DNA of 64,000 bases from Plantactinospora soyae (GCF_014874095.1 NZ_JADBEB010000001.1:7502001-7566000), one strand, 5' to 3'. Shown: positions 38,068 to 47,346, counted from the first letter of the stretch. Numbers and translations: made by a program. Notes: a model not told the origin generated them from the sequence alone.

Positions 38068-40023
38068 ATGCTGCGTCGCATTAGTACAAACGCTTTAACT
38101 ACAGGCGCAACTGGCGATGGCTGGCACTCGCCCTACACCGGGTGGACCCGGGCGCACTGGGAGGCCGCCGCCGACCGCCTGCTGGACGCGGTGGTGCCCC
38201 ACGCGGTGCCGGGCTTCGCCCAGGTCCGGCTACCCGGGCGGCCGAGCATCGCCGGGCTGTCCAGCGACGGCCTGGAGGGATACGCCCGCACGTTCCTGCT
38301 CGCCGCATTCCGGATCGCCGGCGCCGGCGGCGACGTACCGACGGCCCTCGTCGAGCGGTACGCCGACGGCATCGCCCACGGCACCGATCCCGGACACCGG
38401 TACGCCTGGCCGGCCCCGGCCGACTGCTCGCAGCAGCTCGTGGAGGCGGCCTCGATCGCCCTCGCCCTGCACGAGACCCGGCCGTGGCTGTTCGACCGGC
38501 TCGACCCGCAGGTGCAGGAACGGATCGTGGCCTGGCTGGCCGGTGTCGCCGGCAAGCGCACCTGGCAGAGCAACTGGGTGCTGTTTCCGGTGGTGGTCCA
38601 GCAGTTCCTGGCCAACGTCGGCGCGCCGCACGATCCGGCCGGGATCGACGACGGGCTGGACCGCATCGAGCAGTGGTACGTCGGACACGGCTGGTACACC
38701 GACGGCGCCGGTCGGTGCTTCGACTACTACGCGGGCTGGGCGATGCACCTCTATCCACTGATGTGGAGCCGGATGTCCGGCGACCGGGAGCGCGGCGACC
38801 GGTACCGGGAACGGCTGCGTACCTTTCTGGCGCAGTACCAGCACATGTTCGCCCGCGACGGTGCGCCGCTGCACCAGGGGCGGTCGCTCTGCTACCGGTT
38901 CGCCAGCGTCGCCCCGCTGTGGCTCGGCGAGCTGACCGAGGCCACACCGCTGCCGGCCGGCCGTACCCGGCGGATCGCCAGCGGCGTGCTGCGGCACTTC
39001 CACGAGCGGGGTGTACCGGACGAGCGGGGGCTGCTCGACCTCGGCTGGTACGAGCGGTTCCTGCCGTGCACCCAGCCCTACTCCGGCCCGGCGTCGCCGT
39101 ACTGGGCCAGCAAGGCGTTCCTCGGACTGCTGCTGCCCGCCGGCCATCCCGTGTGGACGGTGCGCGAGGCGGCCGCCCCGATCGACGAGGCCGACCAGGT
39201 CGTCGCGATGCCCGGCCCCGGCTGGCTGCTGCACGCCACCCACCACGACGGGATCGTGCGGGTGGTCAACCACGGCAGCGACCGGGCCCGGCACCTCGCC
39301 GCGAGCGGGCTGGAGGACCCGCACTACACCCGTTTCGGGTACGCCTCCCACGCCGCCCCGGACACGGCCGAGCAGGCCCGTACCCGGGCGGTGGACGGCC
39401 ACCTCGCCGTGGTCGCGCCGGACGGCACCATCTCCCGACGGCGCCGCATCGAGCCGCTCGGCGCGTACGACCGGTTCGCCGCCTCGGCGTACGAGGACGA
39501 ACTGCCGGGCGGCCCGGTCCGGGTGGAGACGGCTTCGGTCGTACGCGGCCCGTGGGAGCTGCGGGTGCACCGGGTGACCGCGCCGCCGGGCTGCGGCGTA
39601 CGCGACGGCGGGTACGCGCTGGCCGGTGCCCGCCCGCCGGCCGTGGACAGCGGGTCCGGGTGGGCCCGGGTGAGGCGGCCGGACGGACTGGCCAGCGTCG
39701 CGATCGCCCGGCACGGCCTGCGGGATGCCGCCGTGGCCCGCGCGCTGGACGCGAACGCCTACGGGGTCTGCTCCGCCACGCCGTACCTGACCGCGCCGGA
39801 GCATCCCGGTGGCAGCGCGGTCTACGTCTCGCTGGTCGCGCTCACCGGCGACCGGGTCGATCCGGTCGCGGTCGCCGAATCGGTCGACGTGACGGTCGAC
39901 GGGGACCGGGTGGCGGTGACCTTCCCGGACGGAGAGCGGGTCGAGGTGGCGCTCGGCGCCGAGCCCGGGTACGTCCGCTTCCCCGCCGACGGCCGCGCGC
40001 CCGTGCGGTGGCCCCCGGATTGA
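38068..40023 (+). CDS. DUF2264 protein, probable polysaccharide side-chain glycosidase (GH154-like)
   Basis: The protein is up to 651 residues, cytoplasmic-looking (no signal peptide). N-terminal alpha/alpha-toroid motifs of DUF2264 are SPYTGWTRAHWEAAADRLLD, LEGYARTFLLAAFRIAG and the block SNWVLFPVVVQQFLANVG. A C-terminal beta-sandwich domain follows. DUF2264 proteins occur in pectin and arabinogalactan loci, and I recall the family overlapping GH154 (glucuronidase activity); the substrate here is inferred from context. The start is uncertain. ATG 38068 lies within a good -10 (TATGCT, 18 bp after TTGATC), so translation may begin elsewhere, but no other start precedes the conserved GWHSP block. 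Confidence 0.75.
   Translation: MLRRISTNALTTGATGDGWHSPYTGWTRAHWEAAADRLLDAVVPHAVPGFAQVRLPGRPSIAGLSSDGLEGYARTFLLAAFRIAGAGGDVPTALVERYADGIAHGTDPGHRYAWPAPADCSQQLVEAASIALALHETRPWLFDRLDPQVQERIVAWLAGVAGKRTWQSNWVLFPVVVQQFLANVGAPHDPAGIDDGLDRIEQWYVGHGWYTDGAGRCFDYYAGWAMHLYPLMWSRMSGDRERGDRYRERLRTFLAQYQHMFARDGAPLHQGRSLCYRFASVAPLWLGELTEATPLPAGRTRRIASGVLRHFHERGVPDERGLLDLGWYERFLPCTQPYSGPASPYWASKAFLGLLLPAGHPVWTVREAAAPIDEADQVVAMPGPGWLLHATHHDGIVRVVNHGSDRARHLAASGLEDPHYTRFGYASHAAPDTAEQARTRAVDGHLAVVAPDGTISRRRRIEPLGAYDRFAASAYEDELPGGPVRVETASVVRGPWELRVHRVTAPPGCGVRDGGYALAGARPPAVDSGSGWARVRRPDGLASVAIARHGLRDAAVARALDANAYGVCSATPYLTAPEHPGGSAVYVSLVALTGDRVDPVAVAESVDVTVDGDRVAVTFPDGERVEVALGAEPGYVRFPADGRAPVRWPPD
38085..38101. promoter_or_regulatory. 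LacI-type operator B, at the DUF2264 gene start
   Basis: TACAAACGCTTTAACTA shares the AAACGCTT core with operator A. It lies just past the predicted transcript start (near 38078) of the plus-strand gene, a classic position for repression. Confidence 0.5.
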
Positions 40024-40040
40024 CGCGGTCCCGCGTTTCT

Positions 40041-40052
40041 GTAACCGTTTCC
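40041..40052. promoter_or_regulatory. LacI-type operator C, upstream of the lacI-like gene
   Basis: GTAACCGTTTCC is the reverse complement of GGAAACGGTTAC, one base different from the core of site A. It sits 27 nt before the LacI start and suggests autoregulation. Confidence 0.55.
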
Positions 40053-40078
40053 GGAACAGTTGCACAGGTCGGAGGACG

Positions 40079-41146
40079 ATGGCGCGGCGGGCGGTTGAAC
40101 CTGCGGGTGGTCGGCGGCGGTCCACGATCCGGGAAGTCGCCGATCGGGCCGGCGTGTCGGTCGCGACCGTCTCCCGGATCCTGAGCGGCAGCTACCCGGC
40201 GGCGCCGGCGACCCGGGCCCGGGTCATGCGCGCGGTCAAGGAGTTGGACTACGTTGCGAACGCGCACGCCCGGGCTCTGGCCGGCACACCCGGCAAGAGC
40301 ATCGCCGTCGTGCTCAACTCGGTGATCTCCCCGCACTACGCCCACGTCGCGCAGGGCGTGGAGACCCAGGCCGCCGCCGAGGGTCGGCTGTGCCTGATCG
40401 GCACCACCGGCGGTGACCCGGAGCGCGAGTTGGCGATGGTGAAGTTCATGCGGGAGCAGCACGCCGAGGCGGTCATCCTGGTCGGCAACGTGGTGGCCGA
40501 CGACAGGTACCGCGAACGGATGAGCCACTACGCGCACGCCCTCGCCGCGATCGGCTCCCGCCTGGTGCTCTGCGGTCGGCCTCCGCTCGGCCCCGACGTG
40601 CCGGCGGTGGTGGTCGAGTACGACAACGCCGGTGGCGCGTTCGCGGCCACCAGCCACCTGCTCTCGGCAGGCCACGAGCGGATCCTCTTCGTCGGCAGCC
40701 GTCCCGGCTACACCACCGCCGACGGGCGGCTGGCCGGGTATCGAGCGGCGTTGGACGCCCACCGCCTGCCGCACGACCCGGCGCTCGAGGTCGAGGGCAC
40801 GATGGAGTGGCACGAGGGGTACCGGATGATGAAGGAGCGACTGGCCGCCGGCCCACCGGACTTCACCGCCGTCTTCTGCCTCAACGACCTGATCGCCGGC
40901 GGTGCGCACAAGGCGCTGGCCGAGCGGGGGCTGCGGGTGCCCGACGACGTGTCGATGGTCGGCTTCGACGATCTGCCACCATCGCTCGACCTCGACCTGA
41001 CCACCGTGCACCTACCGCACGAGGAGGTGGGGCGCACCGCCGTGCGGCTCGCGCTGGAGCACGAGGCACGCGGCGGCATCCCGCCGCACGTCACCCTCGG
41101 CACGCACCTGGTCGTACGCGGCTCGGTCCGCCCGCGCTTCCGCTAA
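40079..41146 (+). CDS. LacI-family transcriptional regulator
   Basis: The 355-residue protein starts at ATG 40079, with GGAGGA 2-3 nt upstream, rather close. The LacI HTH is canonical: TIREVADRAGVSVATVSRIL, then hinge-region ANAHARALAG. The sugar-binding domain has HLLSAGHERILFVG, AVFCLNDLIAGGAHKALAER and DVSMVGFDDLPPS. It lies 55 nt after the DUF2264 gene, beside the lyase operon. Matching operators before all three transcription units make it the likely local repressor, responding to a pectin-derived sugar or oligosaccharide (inferred). Confidence 0.9.
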   Translation: MARRAVEPAGGRRRSTIREVADRAGVSVATVSRILSGSYPAAPATRARVMRAVKELDYVANAHARALAGTPGKSIAVVLNSVISPHYAHVAQGVETQAAAEGRLCLIGTTGGDPERELAMVKFMREQHAEAVILVGNVVADDRYRERMSHYAHALAAIGSRLVLCGRPPLGPDVPAVVVEYDNAGGAFAATSHLLSAGHERILFVGSRPGYTTADGRLAGYRAALDAHRLPHDPALEVEGTMEWHEGYRMMKERLAAGPPDFTAVFCLNDLIAGGAHKALAERGLRVPDDVSMVGFDDLPPSLDLDLTTVHLPHEEVGRTAVRLALEHEARGGIPPHVTLGTHLVVRGSVRPRFR

Positions 41147-41177
41147 CGCCGTCGGCCGTGGCCAGGGCTGATCCGCA

Positions 41178-41212
41178 GGTCGGTGGCCACCCGTGCGGGG
41201 TGGCCACCGACC
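41178..41212. terminator. 15-bp perfect bidirectional terminator
   Basis: GGTCGGTGGCCACCC pairs perfectly with 41198-41212 over a 5-nt loop. It lies between the convergent LacI and beta-helix genes and could end both transcripts. Confidence 0.75.
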
Positions 41213-41218
41213 CGGGCG

Positions 41219-42403
41219 TCAGCACCAGGTGAGCGTCGAGTTGGTACGGGTGACGTTGCTGACCGTGTTGTTGCTGCCGGTGCACGGGCTCCATCTGATG
41301 TTGGTGCCGCTGACCGTCAGGTTCTGGAACCGGATACCCGACGAGGGCGGGAACTCGGTCCGCGCGGCGATCCGCACCTCTCCCCCGCCACTGATCGTGC
41401 CGGAGGCACCGGCGAGGGTGACGTTGTAGCAGTTCTCGATCAACACCGAGTTGTTGCCGGTGTTCGCGATGTCGACCCGGTCGATGACGGCGCCACCGCT
41501 CTCGGAGACGCAGAAGATCCCCCGGCCGCCGCCCCGGGCCCGGACGGTGCCAACCCGGATGTTCGCCGGGTAGCTGCTGCCGACCCGACCGTTGCGGTTG
41601 GCCATCCGGAAGGCGGCGTAGCCGGTACCGGTGCCGGTGTTCTCGGCGTCGACGGTGCCGACCGTGGCGTTGATGGTGTCGTTGAGCAGGAGTCCGGACT
41701 CACCGACGTTTCGGGCGGTCACGGTGCCGACGGTGATCCCGTCGACGCCGTACGTCTCCACGCCCTGACTGGACGTGCCGGAGACGTACACGTTGTCGAT
41801 GCGGATGTTGCGCACCTTCACCGCCCGGTCTCCGCCGTGGTTGTCGATGCGGACGCCGAGGCCGCCGCTCAGTTGCATGTTGATCTGACCGAGGACGAGG
41901 TTGTTGACGTTGCGCATGAAGATGCCGTACAGCGGTGCGCCGCGCAGGGTCAGGTAGCGCACCTCGATGTTGCTGGTACCCCGGGAGTAGATCGGGGCCT
42001 GGTCTCCGGACCCGCTGCCGTTCACGGTGATGGTGCCGCAGACGTCGAGGATCGTCTGGCTGGGCACCGAGATCCGGGATCCGGCGCTGATCGTCCCCGA
42101 GCCGCGTACCACGACCGCCTGCTTCGACGTGCGACCTGCCGTCAGGCTGTCCAGCGCGGCCTGGACGGCGGCCCGCATGTCCCCACCGGTGTAGACGGTG
42201 CGGCTGCCGTTCCGGGAGGTCCAGGTGCTGCCGCTGAGCACCGCCTCGGCGCTGAAGGAACCGTCGCCGCAGGCCGCGGCGGCGGGCGCCTGGTCGATGC
42301 CGACGACGGCGCCGGCCGCCAGGGTGAGGGCCACGGCCATGGTGGCCGCCCGTCTAAGACCTGGGGCCCAGCGGTGGGATGGTTCCTGGGTGGTGCTGGT
42401 CAT
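41219..42403 (-). CDS. Secreted right-handed beta-helix protein, pectinase-like
   Basis: This 394-residue protein starts at ATG 42403 with GGAGAG upstream. A long signal peptide (MAVALTLAAGAVVGI core, cleaved near APAAAAC) leads to a parallel beta-helix with many short coil repeats: IRIDNVYVSGTSSQGVET, ITVGTVTARNVGESGLLLND, VIDRVDIANTGNNSVLIENC. The fold is that of pectate lyases, polygalacturonases and related enzymes; no exact catalytic motif (such as the GH28 NTD...DD set) is evident, so the activity is open. The location in the rhamnogalacturonan locus supports a pectin role. A promoter with a LacI-type operator lies about 370 nt upstream. Confidence 0.75.
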   Translation of the reverse strand: MTSTTQEPSHRWAPGLRRAATMAVALTLAAGAVVGIDQAPAAAACGDGSFSAEAVLSGSTWTSRNGSRTVYTGGDMRAAVQAALDSLTAGRTSKQAVVVRGSGTISAGSRISVPSQTILDVCGTITVNGSGSGDQAPIYSRGTSNIEVRYLTLRGAPLYGIFMRNVNNLVLGQINMQLSGGLGVRIDNHGGDRAVKVRNIRIDNVYVSGTSSQGVETYGVDGITVGTVTARNVGESGLLLNDTINATVGTVDAENTGTGTGYAAFRMANRNGRVGSSYPANIRVGTVRARGGGRGIFCVSESGGAVIDRVDIANTGNNSVLIENCYNVTLAGASGTISGGGEVRIAARTEFPPSSGIRFQNLTVSGTNIRWSPCTGSNNTVSNVTRTNSTLTWC

Positions 42404-42765
42404 CGCGCTCTCCTGGGTATCGGGACGGATCTGGTGGTGGTCGGCGTGGTTGACCGGAGTCAGCGGGCCCGGAGCGAGCGCTCGTGTTCGTCGAGCGGGC
42501 CGCGGTGGACGGTCTCGGCGACAGTGGCGCGCCAGGGACGCGGCGCGGGTGGGGCGAGTGGGAGCGTGCCGGCGACCCTACGACCCTGGGTCGGCCCCGG
42601 GTGGAAGGGGCGGCGGACGTGGGTGTGCGGACGCAGGACCGGTACGGTCGCGGCCTGCGGCATCAGGGCCGCCCGCACTTCCCCGGAAGTGGACGTTCAC
42701 TCTGTCCTCCTGAATCTTCTCGCCGACGCGGAGGCTCGTCGGGCGATGGATGACAGGGATGGCGT

Positions 42766-42805
42766 TGTGAGCGCTAACACTAAGCCTTTCAGAGATTCAT
42801 GTAAA
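42766..42805 (-). promoter_or_regulatory. Minus-strand promoter with overlapping LacI-type operator
   Basis: On the minus strand TTTACA (42800-42805) is 17 bp from TAGTGT (42777-42782), which overlaps the operator 16-mer at 42766-42781. Transcription would give a leader of about 365 nt before the beta-helix gene. The 16-mer is identical to the orphan site at 30726. Confidence 0.55.
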
Positions 42806-42996
42806 TATCTCTATGAAAGCGGTGCCCTCGGCTCCGGCAACGAACCCGAGCCACCGACGGCGCGGACCGGCCGCCGGTCCGTCAGATCGCCCGGGCCAGC
42901 TCGAGCCTCGGGGAACCGGCTGGTGGCCCGACGAGCCGGGCGCAGGTCGGGACCACCAGCCGGGGACCGTGGACGGGTGTCGTACCCCTGCCTCCT

Positions 42997-43137
42997 TCAC
43001 TGCCAGATGGGGCGAGGATCGGCCAGCGCGGCGGCGTCCGGCTGAACGCCGAGCCCACCGTCGGCGCGAGCGTCGGCCCAGCCGGACCGGTCTCGCGGAC
43101 GCTGGGTCGCCGCGGTGTTGGTATCGATGACAGTCAT
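42997..43137 (-). CDS. Possible small ORF (46 aa), unknown
   Basis: ATG 43137 opens MTVIDTNTAATQRPRDRSGW and stops at 42997. It lies about 22 nt after the predicted start of the promoter at 43167-43196, with GGAAG 11 nt upstream. Its composition is not strongly protein-like; it could be a leader peptide, the stub of a lost gene, or chance. Confidence 0.3.
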   Translation of the reverse strand: MTVIDTNTAATQRPRDRSGWADARADGGLGVQPDAAALADPRPIWQ

Positions 43138-43147
43138 TCGCGAACGG

Positions 43148-43169
43148 CTTCCGAAAGCCTTTTCGGAAG
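43148..43169. promoter_or_regulatory. Perfect 9-bp palindrome over a minus-strand -10 box
   Basis: CTTCCGAAA and TTTCGGAAG flank GCCT. On the minus strand TTGACG (43191-43196) is 18 bp from TACCTT (43167-43172), so the palindrome covers the -10 end and the start of transcription, where a repressor would bind. Confidence 0.5.
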
Positions 43170-43229
43170 GTAGCCGCGCCATCCCGGTGGCGTCAAGCCT
43201 TACCGGCCGGGACGGTGCGATCATCGCGG

Positions 43230-43254
43230 TCGAAAAATTTTCGAAATGCTTTCG
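43230..43254. promoter_or_regulatory. Two overlapping CGAAA-TTTCG palindromes
   Basis: TCGAAAAATTTTCGA (43230-43244) overlaps CGAAATGCTTTCG (43242-43254). Palindromes of CGAAA-n-TTTCG type have been reported before streptomycete xylanase genes as LacI-family targets. They lie upstream of the minus-strand promoter at 43167-43196. Confidence 0.45.
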
Positions 43255-43321
43255 ACGAATGGACAGCACGGGACCGGGCCACGGTGAGCGGCGTGACCAA
43301 GGGTCGGCGGGCGGCGCGACG

Positions 43322-43351
43322 GGTACCCGGGGGCCGGGGCCCCCGGGTACC
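43322..43351. terminator. 13-bp perfect stem terminator of the GH43 gene
   Basis: GGTACCCGGGGGC pairs perfectly with 43339-43351 over CGGG, 7 nt past the GH43 stop. Confidence 0.75.
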
Positions 43352-43358
43352 GGTGCGG

Positions 43359-44804
43359 TCAGCCTGTCGTCTCGCCGGACGGTACGGCGAGTTGGGCGCC
43401 CAGTGGCGCCGGTGTACCGAAGTTGGGTGTGCCGTCCGCGTTCCAGGTGAACTTCTGGGCCCGGGTGGAGCGGTTCATGTCGCAGCCGCCGCTGGCCGAA
43501 CTGTTGGCGTGGTAGACGATCCAGTCCTCGGTGCCGTCGGGCGACTTGAAGAAGCCGTTGTGTCCCGGCCCGTACACGCCGTTGGCGTTGCTGCGCTGGA
43601 ACACCGGCTGCGGTGACTTCACCCACGACGACGAGTTGAGCGGATCGCCACCGTTGTAGGTGAGCATGCCGAGCTTGTAGTCCGGCGTGGAACAGTGGCT
43701 GGCCGAGTAGACGATGAAGGTGCGGCCGTTGCGGTGCAACACCTCCGCGCCCTCGTTCACCGCACCACCGACCGTCTCCCAGCTCAGGGTCGGCGTGGAC
43801 AGGATGCGCCGGGTGCCGCTGGCGGTCCACGGGTTGGAGAGCGGCCGGATGAACATCGGCTGCGAGCCGTTGTAGAACGTCCCCAGCAGGTACAGGTTGC
43901 CGTTGAGCTGCAGGATGCCCGGGTCCAGTTCCCAGGTGTTGTCCGCGGTCGGGTCGAGCATGTCGGCCTTGAACGTGTACGGCCCCATCGGATCCAGCCC
44001 CGCACTCTCCAGCACGTGGATCCGTTGGCTACCCAGATTGAAGGGCTCACGACCGGCGGTGTAGTAGAAGTACCACCGCCGTCCGCTCGGCCCATCCAGC
44101 AGATGGAACTCCGGTGCCCACATCGTTCCGGCACCGTTTGGCCGGGCCAGCGTGAACAGCAGGGTGTCCGGGGCGGTGGACAGGCCACCCAGCGTGCGCG
44201 ACCGGCGCATCGTGACGGTGTTGTTCCAGGTCGTCGTGGCCAGGTAGTAATACCCCTCGTAGTACGTCAACCACGGATCCGGCCCACGCACCTTCAGCGG
44301 GTTGGTGAAGGTGGCGCGCGGCGGCGCGGTCGTCGGTGGTGCCGTGGTCGGCGTACCGGTCGTCGGTGGTGCGGTCGTCGGGGTGGTCGTGCCGGTGCAG
44401 GCGACGCCGTTGAGCGCGAAGTTGACCGGCGCCGGGTTGGTCGAGTTGTTCCACGAGGCGTTGAAGCCGATGCTGACTCCGGCGCCGGTACCGAGTCCGG
44501 CGTTCCAGGTCTGGTTGCGGGCGGTCACCTGGGTGCCGCTCTGGCTGACAATGGCGTTCCAGCCCTGGCTGACCTGCTGACCGGCGGCGAACGACCAGGT
44601 CAGGGACCAGCCGTTGAGCGGGTCACCGAGGTTCGTGAGGTCGGCGGTGCCGGTGAACCCACCGGACCACTGGGACCCGATCCGGTAGGTGACCGCGCAT
44701 CCGGCGGCCGCGGCGGCCGAGCTGACGACGGTGATGGCACCGACCGCGCCGACGGCGCAGACGGCGACGGTGGCGAGGACGGAGCGCGGTTGGGTGAGGC
44801 GCAT
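43359..44804 (-). CDS. Secreted CBM2-GH43 enzyme, probable alpha-L-arabinofuranosidase/arabinanase
   Basis: This 481-residue protein starts at ATG 44804 after GGGAG. Signal peptide, then an N-terminal CBM2 (about 35-138: [38 protein letters not shown]), a Thr/Pro linker and a five-bladed GH43 domain. GH43 catalytic acids are visible: Asp in [11 protein letters not shown], Asp in [10 protein letters not shown] and Glu in [12 protein letters not shown]43 enzymes remove arabinose or xylose units. CBM2 tethers the enzyme to crystalline polysaccharide. Its neighbourhood with rhamnogalacturonan lyases and an AbfB-bearing sigma factor favours arabinan. Confidence 0.9.
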   Translation of the reverse strand: MRLTQPRSVLATVAVCAVGAVGAITVVSSAAAAAGCAVTYRIGSQWSGGFTGTADLTNLGDPLNGWSLTWSFAAGQQVSQGWNAIVSQSGTQVTARNQTWNAGLGTGAGVSIGFNASWNNSTNPAPVNFALNGVACTGTTTPTTAPPTTGTPTTAPPTTAPPRATFTNPLKVRGPDPWLTYYEGYYYLATTTWNNTVTMRRSRTLGGLSTAPDTLLFTLARPNGAGTMWAPEFHLLDGPSGRRWYFYYTAGREPFNLGSQRIHVLESAGLDPMGPYTFKADMLDPTADNTWELDPGILQLNGNLYLLGTFYNGSQPMFIRPLSNPWTASGTRRILSTPTLSWETVGGAVNEGAEVLHRNGRTFIVYSASHCSTPDYKLGMLTYNGGDPLNSSSWVKSPQPVFQRSNANGVYGPGHNGFFKSPDGTEDWIVYHANSSASGGCDMNRSTRAQKFTWNADGTPNFGTPAPLGAQLAVPSGETTG

Positions 44805-44887
44805 GGTGGCTCCCGAAGGCAGAGGATCCCGACGAAGACGGTCGCCCGGGAGCCGACTTCGCGCATCAACGTAGCCAGTCGGATTCA

Positions 44888-44953
44888 TCGATGCAAGCCA
44901 CTCCCCTGCATCGAGGACGATCGCTTGACAGCCCGACGCCCCCCGCTCAAAAT
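44888..44953 (+). promoter_or_regulatory. Promoter of the DUF6055-CBM2 gene, with inverted repeat upstream
   Basis: TTGACA at 44925-44930 is 17 bp from CAAAAT at 44948-44953. Upstream, TCGATGCA (44888-44895) and TGCATCGA (44907-44914) form an 8-bp inverted repeat 11 bp before the -35 box, a plausible activator or repressor site in the space shared with the divergent GH43 gene. Confidence 0.5.
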
Positions 44954-45043
44954 GTGGTGGCTGGCCCCTCTACGCATCCTGATCCGGGCAGGGATCACGG
45001 CGGCCATACCCCGTACCTGCCGAAGACACGTAGGGATGCGACG

Positions 45044-47224
45044 ATGAAATTCCGATCCGGATGGCGCCGCTGGCTGGCCGTGTTCGCGCTGGTCGTGCTC
45101 AGCACCGCGCCGGTGGTCGTACCACAGTCGACGCCGGCCGCGGCGGCAGCCGCCAAGACGGTCTGGATTCCGGAACGCTGGCAGAGCACCGGCGAGGTGC
45201 CCTGGGCGACGAACCGCACCAGGGAGTCGGCCAACTTCATCCTGCTCTGGGGCGAGAAGTCGGGCACCGACCCGAGGAGCGCGCCGAACGAGTTCCGCTT
45301 CGACCCCGACAACATCCTCAGCCAGCTCGAGACCCTGTACTCCTTCTACGTGAACACGATGAGATTCACGACGGAGACCGGGCTGCTGGCCCAACACAAG
45401 ATCATCGTTATCGTCACGCGCACCTGGAACCGCACCGCGCTCGACGCCTGGGCCACCGGCGGCTCGACCGACGGCCGGGTCGGCGTCATCAACATCGCGC
45501 CCGCCGCCGCACAGCCCGGATCCTGGGGTCTGGCCCACGAACTGGGGCACGTCTTCCAGAACTACACCTTCCTCGGCCGCTCCGGCATGGGCTTCACGCA
45601 CGCGTCATCCGGCACGTTCTGGGAGGCCAGCGCCGAGTTCATGGCGATGCAGGTCTATCCCAGGACGGCAGCCGGCGACCTCACCCGCTGGCTGCGCACG
45701 GAGAACCTGTACTACTCCTCGTCCCGGCACCACTACGGCGCCTGGATGCTGCCGCAGTACATCAAGGACCGCGACGGCATCGCGATGTTCAACCGGATCT
45801 GGAACGAGGCCCGGAACACCGAACATCCGCTGGAGGTGTACCGGCGGATCACCGGCATCACCCAGGCCGAGCTCAACCGGCGCATCGGCGAGTACGCCCA
45901 GCAGAACGTCACCTGGGACTACTCCAACCGCGCCGACTTCATGCCGTTCATCAACGGTGTGTACGGCGCCGGCTTCCTCAACGCGTACAAGGGCGTGCCG
46001 GTCGAAGCGGTCAACGCCGGCGCCCGGCACTACCGCATCTCCGACGCGATGGCGCCGTCCGACTACGGCTACAACAAGATCCAGCTCGTACCGGACAGCG
46101 ACGGCGCGCTGATCCGCCTGCACCTGAAGGGGCACGCGGAAACCGGTGCCACCGGCTGGACCTTCGGGTTCGTCGCGGTGCGCAACGGCACACCCCGGTA
46201 CGGACCGCTGACCCAGGGCACCTCCGGTCAGCTCAGCTTCCAGACCCAGCCTGGCGAACGGGAGGTGTTCCTGGTCGTCACCGGCACACCCGCCAGCGCC
46301 GTACCGAAGTACGCGTTCCTCGACGGCTGGCCGAAGAACCGCCGGTACCCGTACGAGTTCCGGATCTCCGGTGCGATCCCGTCCGGCCACGAGCCCGGGT
46401 ACCAGAAGCCGGCCGCCACAAACGGCGGACGCTGGCACGCCAACGGCGGTGGCTGGGTCGCCGGCAACGCCAACGTCGCCGCGACGGCCTACGTCGGGCC
46501 GCGCGCCGCCGTCTACACCGGCACCGTCAGCGGCAACGCCCGCATCGAGGACCTCGCCTGGGTCAACGGAGGTACGGTCACCGGCAACGCGATCGTCAAG
46601 GGCAACGCGATCGTCCACGGCGGAGTCACCATCGGCGGCAGCGCGGTCGTCGGCGGCGACGCCGAGCCGCCGGCCGGGCCGACCGGAGGCAACTGCTCGT
46701 CGGGTACGTACCTGATGTTCAACCCGAGCCGGAGCTGCGACGGCGGCGGCGGTGAGGCGGACATCAACCCGTCACACGGCACCTTCACCTCCGACGAGCT
46801 CGCCATCACCGGCGGGACCGGCCCGACCACGCCGCCGCCCACCACCGGTCCGCCGACCACGCCGCCGCCCACCACTGCCCCGCCCACGACGCCGCCGCCG
46901 GGTGGCACCCTCTCCTGCCGGGTGCAGTACGCGGCCAACTCCTGGAACACCGGGTTCACCGGCGACGTGACCGTCACCAACACCGGCGCCAGCGCGGTCA
47001 ACGGCTGGACGCTCGCCTTCTCGTTCACCAGCGGCCAGCAGGTGACCAGCGGTTGGAACGCCACGGTGACGCAGAGCGGATCGTCGGTTACCGCCCGGAA
47101 CGCCGGTCACAACAGCACGATCGCCCCGAACGGCACCGCGTCGTTCGGTTTCCAGGGCAGCCACGGCGGCACCAACCAGCCGCCCACCGGCTGGACCCTC
47201 AACGGCTCTGCCTGCACCAGCTGA
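45044..47224 (+). CDS. Secreted DUF6055 metalloprotease-like protein with beta-helix and C-terminal CBM2
   Basis: The 726-residue protein starts at ATG 45044. Signal peptide ending PAAAAAAKT; then a DUF6055-type domain with HExxH zinc motif in [14 protein letters not shown] (near residue 170) and a downstream Glu in [14 protein letters not shown], the pattern of a gluzincin-like peptidase. A beta-sandwich follows ([20 protein letters not shown]), then a left-handed beta-helix-like hexapeptide segment ([20 protein letters not shown]), a Thr/Pro linker and CBM2 ([20 protein letters not shown]). The mix suggests a secreted enzyme acting on plant cell-wall protein or glycoprotein held to polysaccharide; the true substrate is unknown. 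Confidence 0.85.
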   Translation: MKFRSGWRRWLAVFALVVLSTAPVVVPQSTPAAAAAAKTVWIPERWQSTGEVPWATNRTRESANFILLWGEKSGTDPRSAPNEFRFDPDNILSQLETLYSFYVNTMRFTTETGLLAQHKIIVIVTRTWNRTALDAWATGGSTDGRVGVINIAPAAAQPGSWGLAHELGHVFQNYTFLGRSGMGFTHASSGTFWEASAEFMAMQVYPRTAAGDLTRWLRTENLYYSSSRHHYGAWMLPQYIKDRDGIAMFNRIWNEARNTEHPLEVYRRITGITQAELNRRIGEYAQQNVTWDYSNRADFMPFINGVYGAGFLNAYKGVPVEAVNAGARHYRISDAMAPSDYGYNKIQLVPDSDGALIRLHLKGHAETGATGWTFGFVAVRNGTPRYGPLTQGTSGQLSFQTQPGEREVFLVVTGTPASAVPKYAFLDGWPKNRRYPYEFRISGAIPSGHEPGYQKPAATNGGRWHANGGGWVAGNANVAATAYVGPRAAVYTGTVSGNARIEDLAWVNGGTVTGNAIVKGNAIVHGGVTIGGSAVVGGDAEPPAGPTGGNCSSGTYLMFNPSRSCDGGGGEADINPSHGTFTSDELAITGGTGPTTPPPTTGPPTTPPPTTAPPTTPPPGGTLSCRVQYAANSWNTGFTGDVTVTNTGASAVNGWTLAFSFTSGQQVTSGWNATVTQSGSSVTARNAGHNSTIAPNGTASFGFQGSHGGTNQPPTGWTLNGSACTS

Positions 47225-47227
47225 CCC

Positions 47228-47265
47228 GCGTCGGGGTGGGCCGCGATCGCGCCCCACCCCGACGC
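47228..47265 (+). terminator. 13-bp stem terminator of the DUF6055 gene
   Basis: GCGTCGGGGTGGG pairs with 47253-47265 across 12 nt, directly past the stop at 47224. The SGNH gene starts 81 nt later. Confidence 0.7.
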
Positions 47266-47346
47266 CGTCCGGTGAACCGTCGGCAACTCGGCACCCACTC
47301 AGTGACCGCTGCCCGTCCGGCGGCGCCGACCTGGAAGGAAGCGACC

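Larger units (their letters stand above)
42404..43358. other. Long intergenic region with operators and promoter-like sites
   Basis: This 955-bp gap holds a LacI-type operator over a minus-strand promoter (42766-42805), a second minus-strand promoter with palindromes (43148-43254), a possible 46-codon ORF and the GH43 terminator. No larger gene is convincing on either strand. Confidence 0.6.

Noticed and set aside
43230-43254. Assignment of the CGAAA palindromes to xylan control
   Set aside because: The motif type is suggestive, but no xylanase gene is in the window and the sites are far from any clear start, so I record them only as candidate operators.
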